NCBI GenBank assembly: GCA_037892935.1
Contig: JAYXKI010000021.1
Location: 1 to 64,000, forward strand
Direction of reading: 5' to 3'
From: Phlebopus portentosus
Taxonomy: Eukaryota; Basidiomycota; Agaricomycetes; Boletales; Boletinellaceae
DNA: 64,000 nucleotides
The notes under the pieces are model-generated. The model made no database searches, was not told the DNA's origin, and saw only the letters and a list, made by a program, of their open reading frames with translations. The position numbers and the translations under genes are program-made. This document shows, in pieces, positions 1-11,187 of this stretch. How positions within the stretch are numbered: position 1 is the stretch's first letter; each line of letters starts with the position of its first letter.

Positions 1-325
1 TTTCATTTGAGGTGTTGTGTTGTGTGTATTTCTGTTGAAGTGTTGTGGGAGGGTAGATGACCAAATGGGGTAAGCGCGTCAAAGCGTCACGGTTGGTCGG
101 GTTTATACTTTCCCTACCTTAATAATACTAGCAAGTACTCTCTAGCCTAATCGGTACATCACCGCGCTTTTTTTGGAAAAAGAGAATCACGTAACAGTAG
201 TAATTTACTTAGGGAAGAGACTGCGATCCGGAGGTTTTCCGGATTGACCGGATCATCGCAAGAAGAGCAAGTCGGCAGCTCGGCGACTGGTTGACCTTAG
301 TCACTCCTTGGTCCTGGTGGACCGA
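1..325. other. No gene recognised
   Basis: I see no coding signal or recognisable repeat here. The stretch ends at the 8-bp target duplication of the adjacent MITE. Confidence 0.4.
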
Positions 326-333
326 GCTGTTGA

Positions 334-1013
334 AGGACCCCGGCAATCCCGATAAATGCCTGTGCTCGATCCGGCCATGAGGAGCCGGGTTTTGGCCCTT
401 AGGCCTGTGGCGTTCCCGGCCATTTGGGCCGCAAAATGGATGTAGGCCTATGCAATTATCCGGCCATCGGACCCGGGTATGCGCGATAATCCGGCCATGG
501 GAGGGTCTGATGGGTGTGGTGATCCGGAGTTATTGGTCAGCCTAGCCTGCCCAATTCGGGCAGTTATACTATGTGGCCGAACGTGAGGAGTCGCGACATA
601 AACAAGGAGGTGTGGGAGTAGCTGACCATATATAGTTTTTGTATTGGACCATGTAATAGAGAATATAAGTCTTAGTTTTCAAGATTACGAAATCTTGTGT
701 CTCAACTCAAACCAAACCAAATCTTATGCTTGACTTGAAGAAAAGAGAGTAGATGTAGTTCATTCCGTATAGTACATTTACATTGTCAGTTCTCACCTCT
801 ACATGCATAAATTCATGGGAAATCCGAAAAATATCCAAATCGGGACGCTGATCCCCAGTTTTGGAGGCCTGTGCCGAAAATCCGGCCATAATGGACCCAA
901 ATCCACATAGGCTCATGCCAATCCGGCCATCACGGGCGCGTTAGCGCCCGGAGCGATCCGGCCATGAGAGCCAATTTTCGCAACAGGCATCTATCGGGAT
1001 TGCCGGGGGTCCT
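334..1013. mobile_element. hAT-like non-autonomous element (MITE), 680 bp
   Basis: The ends are about 30-bp inverted repeats: AGGACCCCGGCAATCCCG at 334 and its near-perfect complement ending at 1013. Both sides carry the same 8-bp direct repeat GCTGTTGA (326-333 and 1014-1021), read as a target site duplication. The subterminal zones hold six copies of ATCCGGCCAT, all in the same orientation, starting at 369, 458, 489, 880, 921 and 956; such motifs often bind transposase. No transposase is encoded. An 8-bp duplication with short TIRs fits hAT best; KDZ elements also make 8-bp duplications and cannot be excluded. A 95-bp relative lies at 38,605-38,699. Confidence 0.8.
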
Positions 1014-1317
1014 GCTGTTGACCGCCCTTCGTAGATCTAGATTCAGAGGTTTAGTCTGGTTTTGTGCACTGATGGATGACCAACTATTCGCTCGCCCTTA
1101 GCCCACAAGGTTGGTGGACCGGAAAAACTGAACCACCTTAGTCCCTACGGATAAGCATCCACTGCTCTCATAAGCAATCAGTCCTTTTACATAAATCTGT
1201 CGCTCAGTGCGTACATATTTAAGCCCTCCGTCCTGTCCTGTTCAAGCGCCATCCCATGGCGGAACTGAAACAGCCTTCCTTTGAGCCCCGCATTCTTTGC
1301 CTGTCCTCGTAACACAA

Positions 1318-2090
1318 ATGTCTCTGTCTGAGAATGGGACAAGGGATGTACTCCTTGTGAACGAAGAACTTCCACCGGTCCATCTGGCAGCGAAGCTTGT
1401 CATCAGGCCCGATACGCCTCCGTCCATCGCGTCTATTCCGGAAAGTTCTCCGATTGACGTAGGATTGAATACGCCTCCACCTAGGCCTGTTGCGCCTCTG
1501 ATCTCTATTCGCCAAAAGTTTCCATTGGGCAAGGACGAATGCAGTGCGCCCATAAACTTAGCCCGTCGGGATAAAGACATATTTCATTCCCTCGTCGCCC
1601 GAAGGCTCTGCAATGTCGGAATTCTCGATTCTTAGACAGATTGCGAAGCCTCGTGGAGAGCCTGGGCGTCCTCAGAGCGGCGGGTATAATGTTGAGAGTG
1701 CGATGGGCTGGGAAAATCAGAGCACGATGGGTTCAGGGTGCGCAAACTCTGTCAGCGGTCTCACGTCGCCTAACTTATCAAATAGAAAGGAGTCGTGACG
1801 CTTGTAAAGGCACTCCTGGACGAAACAAAAACACTCACTGAACAGGATCCATCACAAATACGTGAGGTCCGTGGAAGGGTGAGACTTCTCAGTTATCCAT
1901 CAGACCATATGGTGACTCGCTTTAGGCCTTAAAAATGTTCCCTAGGTTGCTCGCATTCGAGGACGAGTGGCCAGTGATTGACGTGGCCAAAATTCACCTC
2001 CAACACTCTGCTGCAAAGCATAGGAAAGCGGAGGCAATTGATGCGCTTAGCAAAGTCATCGTGACTAGGCGATCAAAGGTCTGTGTGCTA
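1318..2090 (+). pseudogene. Degenerate protein gene, unknown family
   Basis: Protein-like sequence runs through several frames. It starts with a proline-rich segment (MSLSENGTRDVLLVNEELPP...) in an ORF that ends at 1635. It then continues in another frame as a helical stretch (about 1641-1800), a third frame (KALLDETKTLTEQDPSQ, about 1790-1930) and a last piece at 1935-2085. Helical, charged composition is kept across the frame changes, which suggests one gene broken by at least two indels. No family was recognised. It could also be unrelated open frames. Confidence 0.3.
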
Positions 2091-2099
2091 TGGGTGCTA

Positions 2100-3100
2100 T
2101 ATTATAGAACTCACCTTTCCTTCGATAGAAAAGGGTCCAACTTCCAGGTATTCGAGAGGGATCCTAGTTGTTCCCCGCCATCCTGTTCCGATATACTAAG
2201 TATACTAAGCGCTGATACTCCCCACATTCCCGGTGTCGTATTGAGTCTACTTAAGAAGAGTGAATAAATAGCTGCAGTGAAGGGGCTGGTCGTATGGTAT
2301 TCCGACAGATACTTCGTTACAGCAGACTCGTATGTCACTTCCTGATGCACATAATCAATGTACACTTAGCGTCTATGCACTTTTCCTAAGACGTACCCTT
2401 TCCTTTCCTTCTTTTGGAACCTTATCCTCTCCGTTATCCCTCCCTTGTTCGTTTATTCGTGCATCATCATTCATTCTGTTCTTTCTCGAGGACGTGGACT
2501 TCGACAGTCGTGCCGTGTGCTATCAGGTGATCCCTCTTGGACAAGGATAATGTGTGTGATTGCTTTCATGGGATACCAAGACAAAGTAAAGAAAGCTCGG
2601 TATTGGATTACAATACCCCTACCTCCGAGCCGCCTGTTATGTAATGTCGACACTGTTCTGTCCGTCACGGCCTGCTACACGAATGCTGTAGTTATGTATC
2701 TAGTTCGAAATGGTACGTCCTCTAGTCCTCACAAGGACGACTACTGTATGACACCGAACTCATCTGTCTATTCAAGATCCAGGAAAGAAAGGACCTGGAC
2801 ACATTGGCCCGCCAGCCTTTTGTTGTCGATGTAGCATCGCCTTCGGGCCTCCTTTGCGGCACATAAACTGAGTGCCTGAATAAAATCTGATCCCGGTCAC
2901 ACGAGTTCCTGGTTAAGTAGAAATTTGCCATCATTCAAGTCCGACATGGCCACTTCTGAATCATGCGAAAATACAAGTCCTTTGCTCGTCACGGTAGTTG
3001 TATGGAAAGACCAATATGCGATGTCTGAATCTTGTGGATATCGTCTCCGTCAGCCGTACAAACCCAACTGGACACTCTTGATTTTCGATGAAAGGAGCAT
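2100..3100. other. No confident gene; possible upstream exons of the kinase remnant
   Basis: Only short open frames without recognisable motifs. The part after about 2,920 may hold N-lobe sequence of the kinase pseudogene that follows, but I could not anchor it. Confidence 0.3.
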
Positions 3101-3184
3101 CGTTTCGCTACGAAGACTACCGCTGGTGTATTGTGAGTACTATTTTGTATTGGGAAATACTCGCTGACTTCTGCCTCGATAAAA

Positions 3185-3810
3185 GAATGCCCCATAATGG
3201 GTTTCCCCATGATAATTGCGGATGGCCGAAGGGTCTTCCTTAATCGGGTGCGGTCCGACAGCGATGAAATTGACATTCACTGCTTCTTCTCGCAACCAGA
3301 CAAACTTAAGGATCCACACAACTATACAGAGCCTCTCCTTGATGCAGTAGCTGATGACGAGGATCCAAGCTTCACCTATATGGTTCTTCCTTTGTTGCAA
3401 AACTGCTTTGGACCGGAATTTCACTTCGTTGACGAGGTTGTGGACTTTCTTGGGCAGCTTTTACAAAAATGTCAGTCCAAACCGACGTTTTATCCAACCG
3501 CATAACTCTGGCAGCGTTGAATCTGCTGCTCCGGAACTGACCGAGAGTTTTACAGACTGAATGACATGATGGATGCTTATCCATTGTATCCGAAAGGCTT
3601 TCATCCCACATTCGACGCATCTGGCGCCAAGATCGCACTCCGAAGCGACGCCGGGACGTTGGGACAGGACCAGAGGTACCTGAGATATTGTAAGCGTGTC
3701 ATACGACCCGTTCTTGACGGTCATCTTCATCATCGGAAATTTGATCAGAAAAGAGTTTCTGAAGGTGTGTAATCCGTCTTTACATGCAACGGTCACGGAA
3801 TGAGATCCGA
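3185..3810 (+). pseudogene. Protein-kinase-like pseudogene (expanded basidiomycete family)
   Basis: The frame from 3,197 has the N-lobe-to-hinge signature of a kinase-like family common in agaricomycetes: FFSQPDKLKDPHNYTEPLLD, then YMVLPLLQ and FVDEVVDFLGQLLQ. After an intron-like gap (about 3,470-3,558) it resumes with MMDAYPLYPKGFHP at 3,567. The C-lobe follows in shifted frames: GTLGQDQ, then EVPEI, then VSYDPFLTVIFIIGNLIRKEFL (about 3,680-3,765). At least two frameshifts separate these blocks. The segment that should carry the catalytic HRD loop between LGQLLQ and MMDA is absent. The gene is therefore read as inactive. Family assignment rests on motif order, not on a search. Confidence 0.65.
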
Positions 3811-4094
3811 AAATACAGGAAATTGAACTTCCTGGAATCTCTACTGGACGACACGCTGGAACCGGATCCCGGATACCGATGCGACTCTATTCTGGCCAAG
3901 GCGATGTTCGAGCGTATAATAACCGAGCAGTCGTGGCTCACTTCGCTGGAGACTCAAAAAGAAGGACTCGGGCCCGGCTATACACTTCTTCCAGGACCTC
4001 GGAAGGACTTACGGAGAAATCCTCAACGTCTCGAAGGAGCTGCTTGGTGACTCGGAGTTATATGCCTTTCATGCAATTTCTTCGTGACTGACGT

Positions 4095-5057
4095 TGGGCC
4101 TGTAATACATTCACATCGACAGTTTTGTAGAGCCCTTCTTCACCTTGAAAACCCACTTCGAACCAACGACATTGACTCTCTTAAGTACGTGTCGAACTTC
4201 CCACATTTCAGCGGCTTCCAAAGCTCTCAGCTCCTAGCTCCTATTTTATAGCGTTCTCCCATAGGGGCCATTCTGGTAGTTCTCTAACCTCCTGAATCGT
4301 CCTCGGTTCAACAGGTTCCTCAAGGTCCATCATTGCGGCGAGGGCGCATTCCTCATCAAAGTCATCCTCCCTCTCGTCGGTCACTGTAACGGTGTTCGTT
4401 CGCATTGCTCTCGGGAGTTCACCACCGCCAGCCATGACTCGCCTTACTCTTTTCGCGCTGAGCACTGTCGTCTGGCTGAGTTGGGGCCGCTTTGTCTTGG
4501 TGAGCATCAATTGGTTCGGAATTTCGCAATCTGTTTGATGTTATGGCAATTGCTCTTGCTCCTCCTCAAAAGCTCTAACTCGGCGGCTTCAGGTGAGAAA
4601 TAGACACTTCTTCCAACAGATACGCTTTTGCCTTTGGGGCAGTAGAGCCGTTCGTGCTAAGGTCGTAACCAAGCCGTCGACCTTCCCAAGTGCGTTTATC
4701 AAGCTTCGAACGGGTATTGTCGTGTACCCAGCACTTTGTACCCCATTCTTGCAAGTCTGCAAGATTGGGTTTCTGATTGGTGGGTGCCTCATAAGGAGTT
4801 TCGCCGCCTAAATTCTTTGTTGACGGTCTGCTCTTCAACCAGATAGGATGCTTCACGCATTCGGCCCATAAATTATTCGGAAAGCTGCTTGCGTGTAGCA
4901 TGGTTCGCGCCTTCTCCCCAGTGGTCCTGTTCAAACGTTCCGCAACACCGCTGTGTTCGGGCGTGTCATGTTTGGCGAGTTTCTGTTCAGTTCCTTGCGA
5001 GTTCAAGAAAAACATTAAACGCATCAAATATAAATCCGAGACACGTGCCCGAAGCAT
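4095..5057 (-). pseudogene. Ty1/copia polyprotein remnant (integrase C-terminal half to start of RT)
   Basis: Reading the minus strand, 5,057-4,575 gives the end of a Copia integrase core (HDTPEHSGVAERLNRT, with the catalytic glutamate, then LHASSFPNNLWAECVKH and a TPYEAPTNQKPNLADLQEWG block). The 4,510-4,241 frame gives the integrase-RT linker ending in EPRTIQEVRELPEWPLWENA. Near 4,180-4,110 the first RT motif appears (NVVGSKWVFKVKKG). Stops and frame changes separate the pieces, and no LTRs were found. This is an old truncated insertion. It sits against the 5' side of the membrane-protein fragment that follows on the plus strand. Confidence 0.75.
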
Positions 5058-5973
5058 CTCTGGGTCGGGATTTCATCGATTTGGATTCCAACAGATCATC
5101 CTTCTCATCGTGCAGCTGGTGGCATTTCTCTCGATCACGTTGTATGACTATGGAATCTGCGAGCGCCGGAATCGAATTTTTGGGTCCGCATCTCAGATGT
5201 TTAGGCGAGCGAGGAGGAGAGAGGCTGGTAATATGGGAATGCGTGATACGGCTCAGCAGAGACTCGCAGACAGGCCTCTCGTAATTCGACAAAGAAGCAG
5301 GAACGCTCCGCACGCTGGAGGGCAAGCCAATAGATCTGAGTGGATCGCGAATATTTCCGCTATAGTCATCGTTTGGTCGATTCTCGTCATGAATACTGAG
5401 CTAACTATTACACGGAACTATTCTGTGGGTATGCGACAGTTCGTTTGGGGCCCAGGACAGATCTCGGCGATGGCCCTTCTGGTTGTTCCTGTAACTAGTC
5501 TTGCTAAAGTCATTGCCGTGAGATACCGGGTCGACTGGTTATGCTATCTTCTGGTGGCAGAGGAGATACCTCATCCATTGCGTCCTCACGCGAATGGCAT
5601 GGATGATCGCCAGGAGCAGGGCTTGGTGTCCCATATCACGGAGCAAGAATCATTTGAAGGCGACAAAGCCAATTTTCAGTCATCAGCTTTTCACTCGGAC
5701 GCAATGACTGGCCAACAGGCGGAGCGTAATGGAGAGAAGGCTTTCGAGAGAAATGACGTAATACTTGTCTCTTCGTCTTCGATCAAAAACGCTCGCACTA
5801 CAAGAACAGGGCTCATCACGTCACCCACTCTACGAAATAGTTTGTCCAATAAAAATGAGGGATTGTACAAAGGGGCCCAGGATGGGTTTTCGCGAGTCTC
5901 ACAGATAGCAAAAGCGGACAACAAGAATGAAATAAGGGGAAGTTGGAAATCTAAAGATTTGGAGCGAAGTTGA
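5050..5973 (+). pseudogene. Multi-spanning membrane protein, 5'-truncated
   Basis: An open frame ending at 5,973 encodes about 300 residues. There are three likely membrane segments: IILLIVQLVAFLSITLYDYG (about 5,095-5,155), ISAIVIVWSILVMNTELTI (about 5,350-5,410) and ISAMALLVVPVTSLAKVIAV (about 5,461-5,520). A hydrophilic tail of about 150 residues follows. The segment pair around NTELTI resembles a family of basidiomycete membrane proteins of unknown function. The frame stays open upstream to 4,900, but that part is antisense to the Copia remnant and is not real coding. The gene has probably lost its 5' exons through the Copia insertion. Confidence 0.5.
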
Positions 5974-6431
5974 GGGAGAAATACATAAGGAAATTTAAAG
6001 CTGTCGAAAAGGAAAGAAAATGCTTACGTTGTTTCATTTTTAATTTTCATTTCGTCTCAAAAAATTCCAGATATCTTCATCGGTGTCAGCGATCCGTTCT
6101 GAACGGAACGATGTTCTCATTCCTCGTAGTCCAGTCCTCGTATTTCCGTCGAGTCGACAAGAATACTCTTCCCTGTCGAAACACATTCACAGGCCAAAGA
6201 GACTCTTGTCGTCAACAAGCTGGCCCCGTGAGCCGCCGGATGAAGCGCCAGGTCTAAAAGCAATGTCGTCAACACCACATCAACATGAGAATCACTCATT
6301 TTCTCACTGGGCTTGGACTTGGACCAGGCCGCTAGGCCTGCAGCTTGCGTTCTTGCTATTCAGACCCCATCGACGATACTTTCAACATCTTTGTGGAAGG
6401 CCGACTTTGTCGAGAGCAACACTGCCAGTTG
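5974..6431. other. No gene recognised
   Basis: Short overlapping open frames on both strands, none with a recognisable motif. Confidence 0.4.
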
Positions 6432-6530
6432 TACAGGGGGTGGTTCAGATCGGCATGTTTACTTTCCTTAGATGGTGTGCAAATCACTTTCCCAAAATGG
6501 GGGTGACGAAGACTTAGAGGAACCACCTGT
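6432..6530. repeat. Short inverted-repeat element, shared with 34,112-34,160
   Basis: The left end (ACAGGGGGTGGTTC) and right end (GAGGAACCACCTGT) are imperfect inverted repeats about 100 bp apart. The last 50 bp, containing GGGGGTGACGAAGACTTA, recur with few differences at 34,112-34,160. I read this as a small MITE; no clear target duplication was found. Confidence 0.4.
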
Positions 6531-7896
6531 AATAATAGCTTGATTACATGTTCGAAGGCATTAGCTAATTTCAACCTTGGCATCTTGTTGCTTCCTGTCT
6601 GTCCCCGATGCACGTGACCCAATCGTGGCGACGAACTTGGAAAAGTGAAGGTCACGCGACGGATGTCCATCTTCTTCCCGAACACCGGACGTGTTGGGAC
6701 CACGGACCCAAATTCGAACCGGGATGACAGAAGCACGAAACCAGGATGCTTCTTGGACGTTAAAATACCCCACTGCCAATGAAGATGGGGTGAAAGGGTC
6801 ACATAATCGACACCAAATCCCTTTCCTCGACATGATCTGTGTTGCGTAGCAAGTGACCATATATGTTCTGATCGACGTTGAGAGCTCAATGAGGAAATCT
6901 ATCGACTTCATTCCCTTGCTGTGATTGCTTAACGTACTGCACTGCACTGTTGCTTTTTCATCTCCCGATCTGCTTCATATTCTTGTATTCTCCCACCGTC
7001 AACAACTCGAAGCTCCAAGATACATTTCATTTCACCAACGGCGGCATCTGACACGCGCTCTAGTCGTCACGTTGATCCGTTAGTACGGAAGTCCTATGCA
7101 TTTATTCGTTTCGATTCGTGTTAACAGCCACGTTGCACCTATTGTCTCCAGATAAATGGAGTCGGTACATACACCAAACGACAATGACGAAAGCAGCTTC
7201 TACGGTTATGGTCGTTTTTGCTCAAGATTCTTCCAAACCATCGGACACTTTCTTGCATCCGCGTATCCACTCATGAAGAGCTTACTATGTTTGCACCAAG
7301 TAGAAGAAAGCAGAGAAATGGTATGAGGAGACACATTTTCTAAAGGTAATACTTTCGCTGAACTTGCCTGCCAATCCTGACACAAGAGCTTTGCAGTTCA
7401 CGGACATGCTATGGACATGACGATTGTTCAGCATACAAAGTTATCCTTAAAGAGCTTGCTTGTATCGATTCTCCCTGCTTTCCACGGTGTATCCTTTTTG
7501 CTTGCTGCATGCATCACCAGAGATTAATCTTGCTTACTTTTATCTCGAATAGTACAAATAGTACTGCCTAGTCCTTCTAGTCCAAATTCATGCACCTTAG
7601 TTTATGTAATATCAAAGAATATTTCGCGATCGAAATACTTCATTTTAGGAAGGTGATCGTCGCGTGCTTCAGCTCGGTTTAGAGTCTTACTGCACTTCTA
7701 CAGTACAATTCCACGTAGGTTTTGCCTGTTGTGAAGAATCAAAGATGATTTTATGCATCTTCATGACCTTTTCTTGTTATGCACTGTATTGATGAACATG
7801 GGGCAGGCCCAGGAATCTAAATTTCAAGTAAGAGATCTACCAAATCACCAAAATGGTATGAAATATACTTAATTCTGTGTCACCGGGAGGCACGGG
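6531..7896. other. Non-coding, AT-rich from about 7,100
   Basis: Only short frames with no motif. I see no RNA gene or repeat beyond simple AT-rich sequence. Confidence 0.4.
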
Positions 7897-8066
7897 CCCT
7901 TAGCTCCGTATATGGCGTATAAGCCGTAAACGTCAAAATTTCAGACCTTTGTATACGGATACGGGCGTATATATACGACCCGTATATTTTGCTCTTATTG
8001 GATCATACGGATACGGCCCCATCCGTATACGGACAGCCCGTATACGGATTATACGCATACGGCCAG
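7897..8066. repeat. CCGTATACGG-rich repeat, copy 1
   Basis: About 170 bp densely filled with variants of GTATACGG and its complement. A homologous copy in the opposite orientation lies at 24,828-24,975. The two share the order GTATAYGSCGTAT, CCGTAAACG, AGACCTT, then more TACGG units. The palindromic units can form many hairpins. No TSD was established. Confidence 0.6.
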
Positions 8067-8089
8067 AGCCGGCTCCTAATAGTGAGATG

Positions 8090-9030
8090 ATTCTCTTTGC
8101 TTGTTTATCAAATCAAGCTCACCATCTCAAGCATCAGCATGCGCGACCCAGGAACGATATCAACGCTCATAGAGCATGCCTCGAGATTGCTTCAGACTTC
8201 CTCATGCCTTCCCTGGTTGATTGGCACCCGAACAATGTCGTTGATCTATGGCGTTGACTGGCCCGTTTGCCTCGCACTAGCAGCAATGCTTCCCGGAAGT
8301 TCGCCCTTTCATCACGATCAGGTGTATCCATATCTTTGATATAAACCTGGATCGTCAGCTGATGGTTGGCTAGGTGCTCTCGAATGGATCCTGGATCGTC
8401 GTGATTGCCTCACGTGCCCCTCGAATAGACCCGTTCTGCGTTCGTACCCTGCACTCTCGCTCGGCATTTTCGATACTTGCTGGTATCTCACGGACCGGAT
8501 CTAATAGAGTCATGTTCTTCTATGGCTCCGAATTCGACTATAAGAAGATAAGATTGCTTATAATACTGTTGACGTCAGTTGAATGGCCTGTAGATCTTCA
8601 TCTGGAGGTAGCGCTGTCTCCTGTAATTGACTCAGTTCAGATACCCTTGATTGCAGGCCGAATACCGCTTTTGTAAGGCGTTCTCTTCCTTCAGGTTCGC
8701 TTCGACATTCTTCGTCTTTTTAGGCTCGACTAGGGGAACGTCACATTTGGTAAGTGATTTGGAAAGCTGAGTTGCGAACTGATCAGTAGGCTTGAACTCG
8801 CTCGGTTTGCTTTTTGATGCGCGAGGGCTGGCGTTCAAATTGGACAACGCCAAAATTATATCTTCAAGTTCAGCAAGAACTCCAGCAAGAGCACAATCAA
8901 GATTTCCAATTCACCTTGGGTCCTGGCGTATTCAGCATAAACTTCGGTGAGATCCTGCCATTCTTCTGCATGCGGTTGATCATTGAAATGCTCGGACTAC
9001 AGCTGAGCAAGATACCGGAAGGGATGAAGT
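8090..9030 (-). pseudogene. Degenerate coiled-coil-like coding remnant, unknown
   Basis: On the minus strand a continuous protein can be followed only by changing frame. It opens with EHFNDQPHAEEWQDLTEVYA (about 9,000-8,905), then a leucine/glutamate-rich helix and NASPRASKSKPSEFKPTDQF (about 8,835-8,780). It continues as VPLVEPKKTKNVEANLKEEN and SRVSELSQLQETALPPDEDL (about 8,650-8,590). At least two frameshifts are needed. The helical pattern and consistent strand make a decayed gene likely. I recognise no family. Confidence 0.35.
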
Positions 9031-9385
9031 AAAGGCCGTATTATAAAGGAACCTGCGGGTGACATGTTAAGTGAACTGTCGCCTCACCTACTGGAGGGCA
9101 GGCATAGAGGTAAGAAGCAACGACCGCGTTGGCAATGGCGGAAACTGAAAGGAGGCGATATATGAGGAGGGAAGAGAAGAAGAGCAACAGTAGCAACAAA
9201 TTGCCAAGATGACTACACATAAACAATAACAAGAAGACTGGTAATATCGAAGATAAACCAAATAGTAAGCAGGACAAATGTAATCTTACTGTAAAGACTT
9301 TGTTTCATCTGTTCGTCGCCATACACAAATTGTGGCGTATTATTTCCAGAATACGCAGTACGTAAAAAGAGACAGCGCGAGATAA

Positions 9386-10790
9386 TCAAAAAAGGAACTT
9401 CACTGCGTGGTGGCCGTACACATAGAAGACGTAGTCGGACATCTCGATCCACTTCGGAGAGCATGGTAAGTCTCTAGGGCCAGCTTTAGTCGATTCTTCC
9501 TTTCCAGGGCACTCTCGGCAGGAACAACGCTTAGTGTCACACAGACTGCATACGAAGCTTTCTCCATGACGGAATGTGAAGGAAGATCGAGGCGTCGAGT
9601 AACGTTTTTACGAGGTGGTTCCTTACCGTCGACATCCTTGAATATGACTTTTCTGCACGAGGCGAACTTCCTATCAGAGGCGTGAGAAGGAGAAAAATGA
9701 CCCGTCAAACAAATAAACGAGACGGACATACCAACGGTGGAAATATTCCGCGCAGTAATGTCTCTTGCATGTTTTGCAGGTCATGTATGCCCATCCGCAG
9801 GCGACGTCTCTCCCCGTATCAGTTTTTTTGTGGGCGGTGCAGCAGTGACAGATGGGTTCTTCCTTGGCGATCGCGCTCCATAACGTCATAGTCATTTTAC
9901 GTCCGGGCATATGAGCGAGACTTTGTTTGTAGATATCATGTTGATATCTATCCTTCTTAGTAATTTCGGCGATCCGTGACAAGATCTCTTCTTCTCTGTA
10001 TTTATAGGGTCCCGGAATCGCCATCGGTTCTTCGAAAGCAACTGGCGTTCCGTATGCGATGATAAGGATCAGACACATCGTGACAGAAAGTCGATACGAA
10101 ATACTCACGAGAACGACGTCCTACGGTGCTTTCATTTTCAGCAGCGGGATCGGCAGATGCTTCGACCGTGACTTCCTCGTATTCGCGGTATTGACGACTG
10201 GTGGCGCCTTTCTCACCAGCAGTCTCACCAGTTCCTTCGCCAGAGCATCCATTTGATGTATCTAACAACGCCGGAAACGATAAAAGAGGTAATCAGTGTT
10301 GCCCAGTGAGGATAATTTCTGTTGGACGAACCCTGTAGCGTACTTCCATCAAGGTCCACGTATTGGGCAAAGAAATCGACCCCAGAATCGTTTTGCGCAA
10401 TTGCCTCCTCTAATAGTAGATGATGATAAAGAGAGGATTCAAGCAAGCGCGAGCTGTATACGAACGAACCATTCGCAAAACTGAGTCCAAGTGCTGCATG
10501 CATAACGCGTTAATGGTCGACTAACACCGTATGCCAATGAACATACATTCTGGCAGCGGCGGCAGCCAATCCTTGAAAGGCCTCATACACTGAGCGTTGA
10601 GCATAGAATCTTCACTGGCATCTGACGGAAATCATATACACGGACGGGTGAGTCAGCTCAGGGCAAGTCCGCGTCGCGACGATAGTCAATGCTTACCCAC
10701 AGCCTGAGGATCGAACGTCTGCCCTGGCCATTCATCGGCAATCGTTGGCAAGCCCGTGGAGAAGGCGTCTGCGCCTTCATCAAAGTTCAT
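9386..10790 (-). CDS. R1-type zinc-finger protein (zf-4CXXC_R1 domain), 7 exons, 337 aa
   Basis: Seven exons join in frame to 1,014 nt: 10790-10697, 10621-10547, 10493-10332, 10261-10109, 10041-9732, 9670-9627 and 9561-9386. All introns are GT-AG, 53-75 nt. The first half is low-complexity and acidic. A cysteine-rich domain lies at about residues 235-305: CHCC, then CKTCKRHYC, then FVCSLCDTKRCSCRECP. This spacing, with paired CxxC sites ending in a C-x-C-x2-C block, matches the zf-4CXXC_R1 family (MAO-A repressor R1/CDCA7-like), whose members are nuclear and linked to chromatin or transcription. The start at 10,790 was chosen because a TATAAA box lies 55 bp upstream. The gene appears intact. 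Domain identity is by eye; a divergent PHD/RING-like finger is the alternative. Confidence 0.8.
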
Positions 10791-10844
10791 TTGCGATAGA
10801 TCAAGGGCAAAATAGGAACAGAAATGAAAAGACACAGGACCGGG

Positions 10845-10852
10845 TTTATATA
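10845..10852 (-). promoter_or_regulatory. TATA box of the zf-4CXXC_R1 gene
   Basis: TATATAAA read on the minus strand, about 55 bp upstream of the chosen ATG at 10,790. Confidence 0.5.
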
Positions 10853-11187
10853 GTAGATCATCACATACCCGTACTGCGCAGCGCAAGAGCTTACATACAA
10901 TTCGGGCCACCTCTCGTAGACATCAGCAAGCCGATCGATACGAGAGCGCTACAAGGTCACCGTAGATGTATCCCGAAAGCCGGCGCGGGGGACGGCGAGT
11001 GATAAGGCGGGTATATTGCTGGAACAGATTGACTGAGGAACTCTGGAACGCATATTGGTGGTGGTGGTCGGCAATGGTATTGTCACAGCGGGCAAAAACC
11101 GGTTTCGGCAGTGCTGCGATAACGGTCGAAAGTAGGAATGAAATTAATAATCGCGTCAATGATTGCGTCAGCGTCGTGACTTATTAT

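Noticed and set aside
1187..1580. Several minus-strand frames of 60-110 codons
   Set aside because: Shadows of the plus-strand degenerate gene, no motif.
4900..5050. N-terminal 50 residues of the long plus-strand frame ending at 5,973
   Set aside because: They are antisense to the Copia integrase remnant and have shadow-like composition. Only the part after about 5,050 is called.
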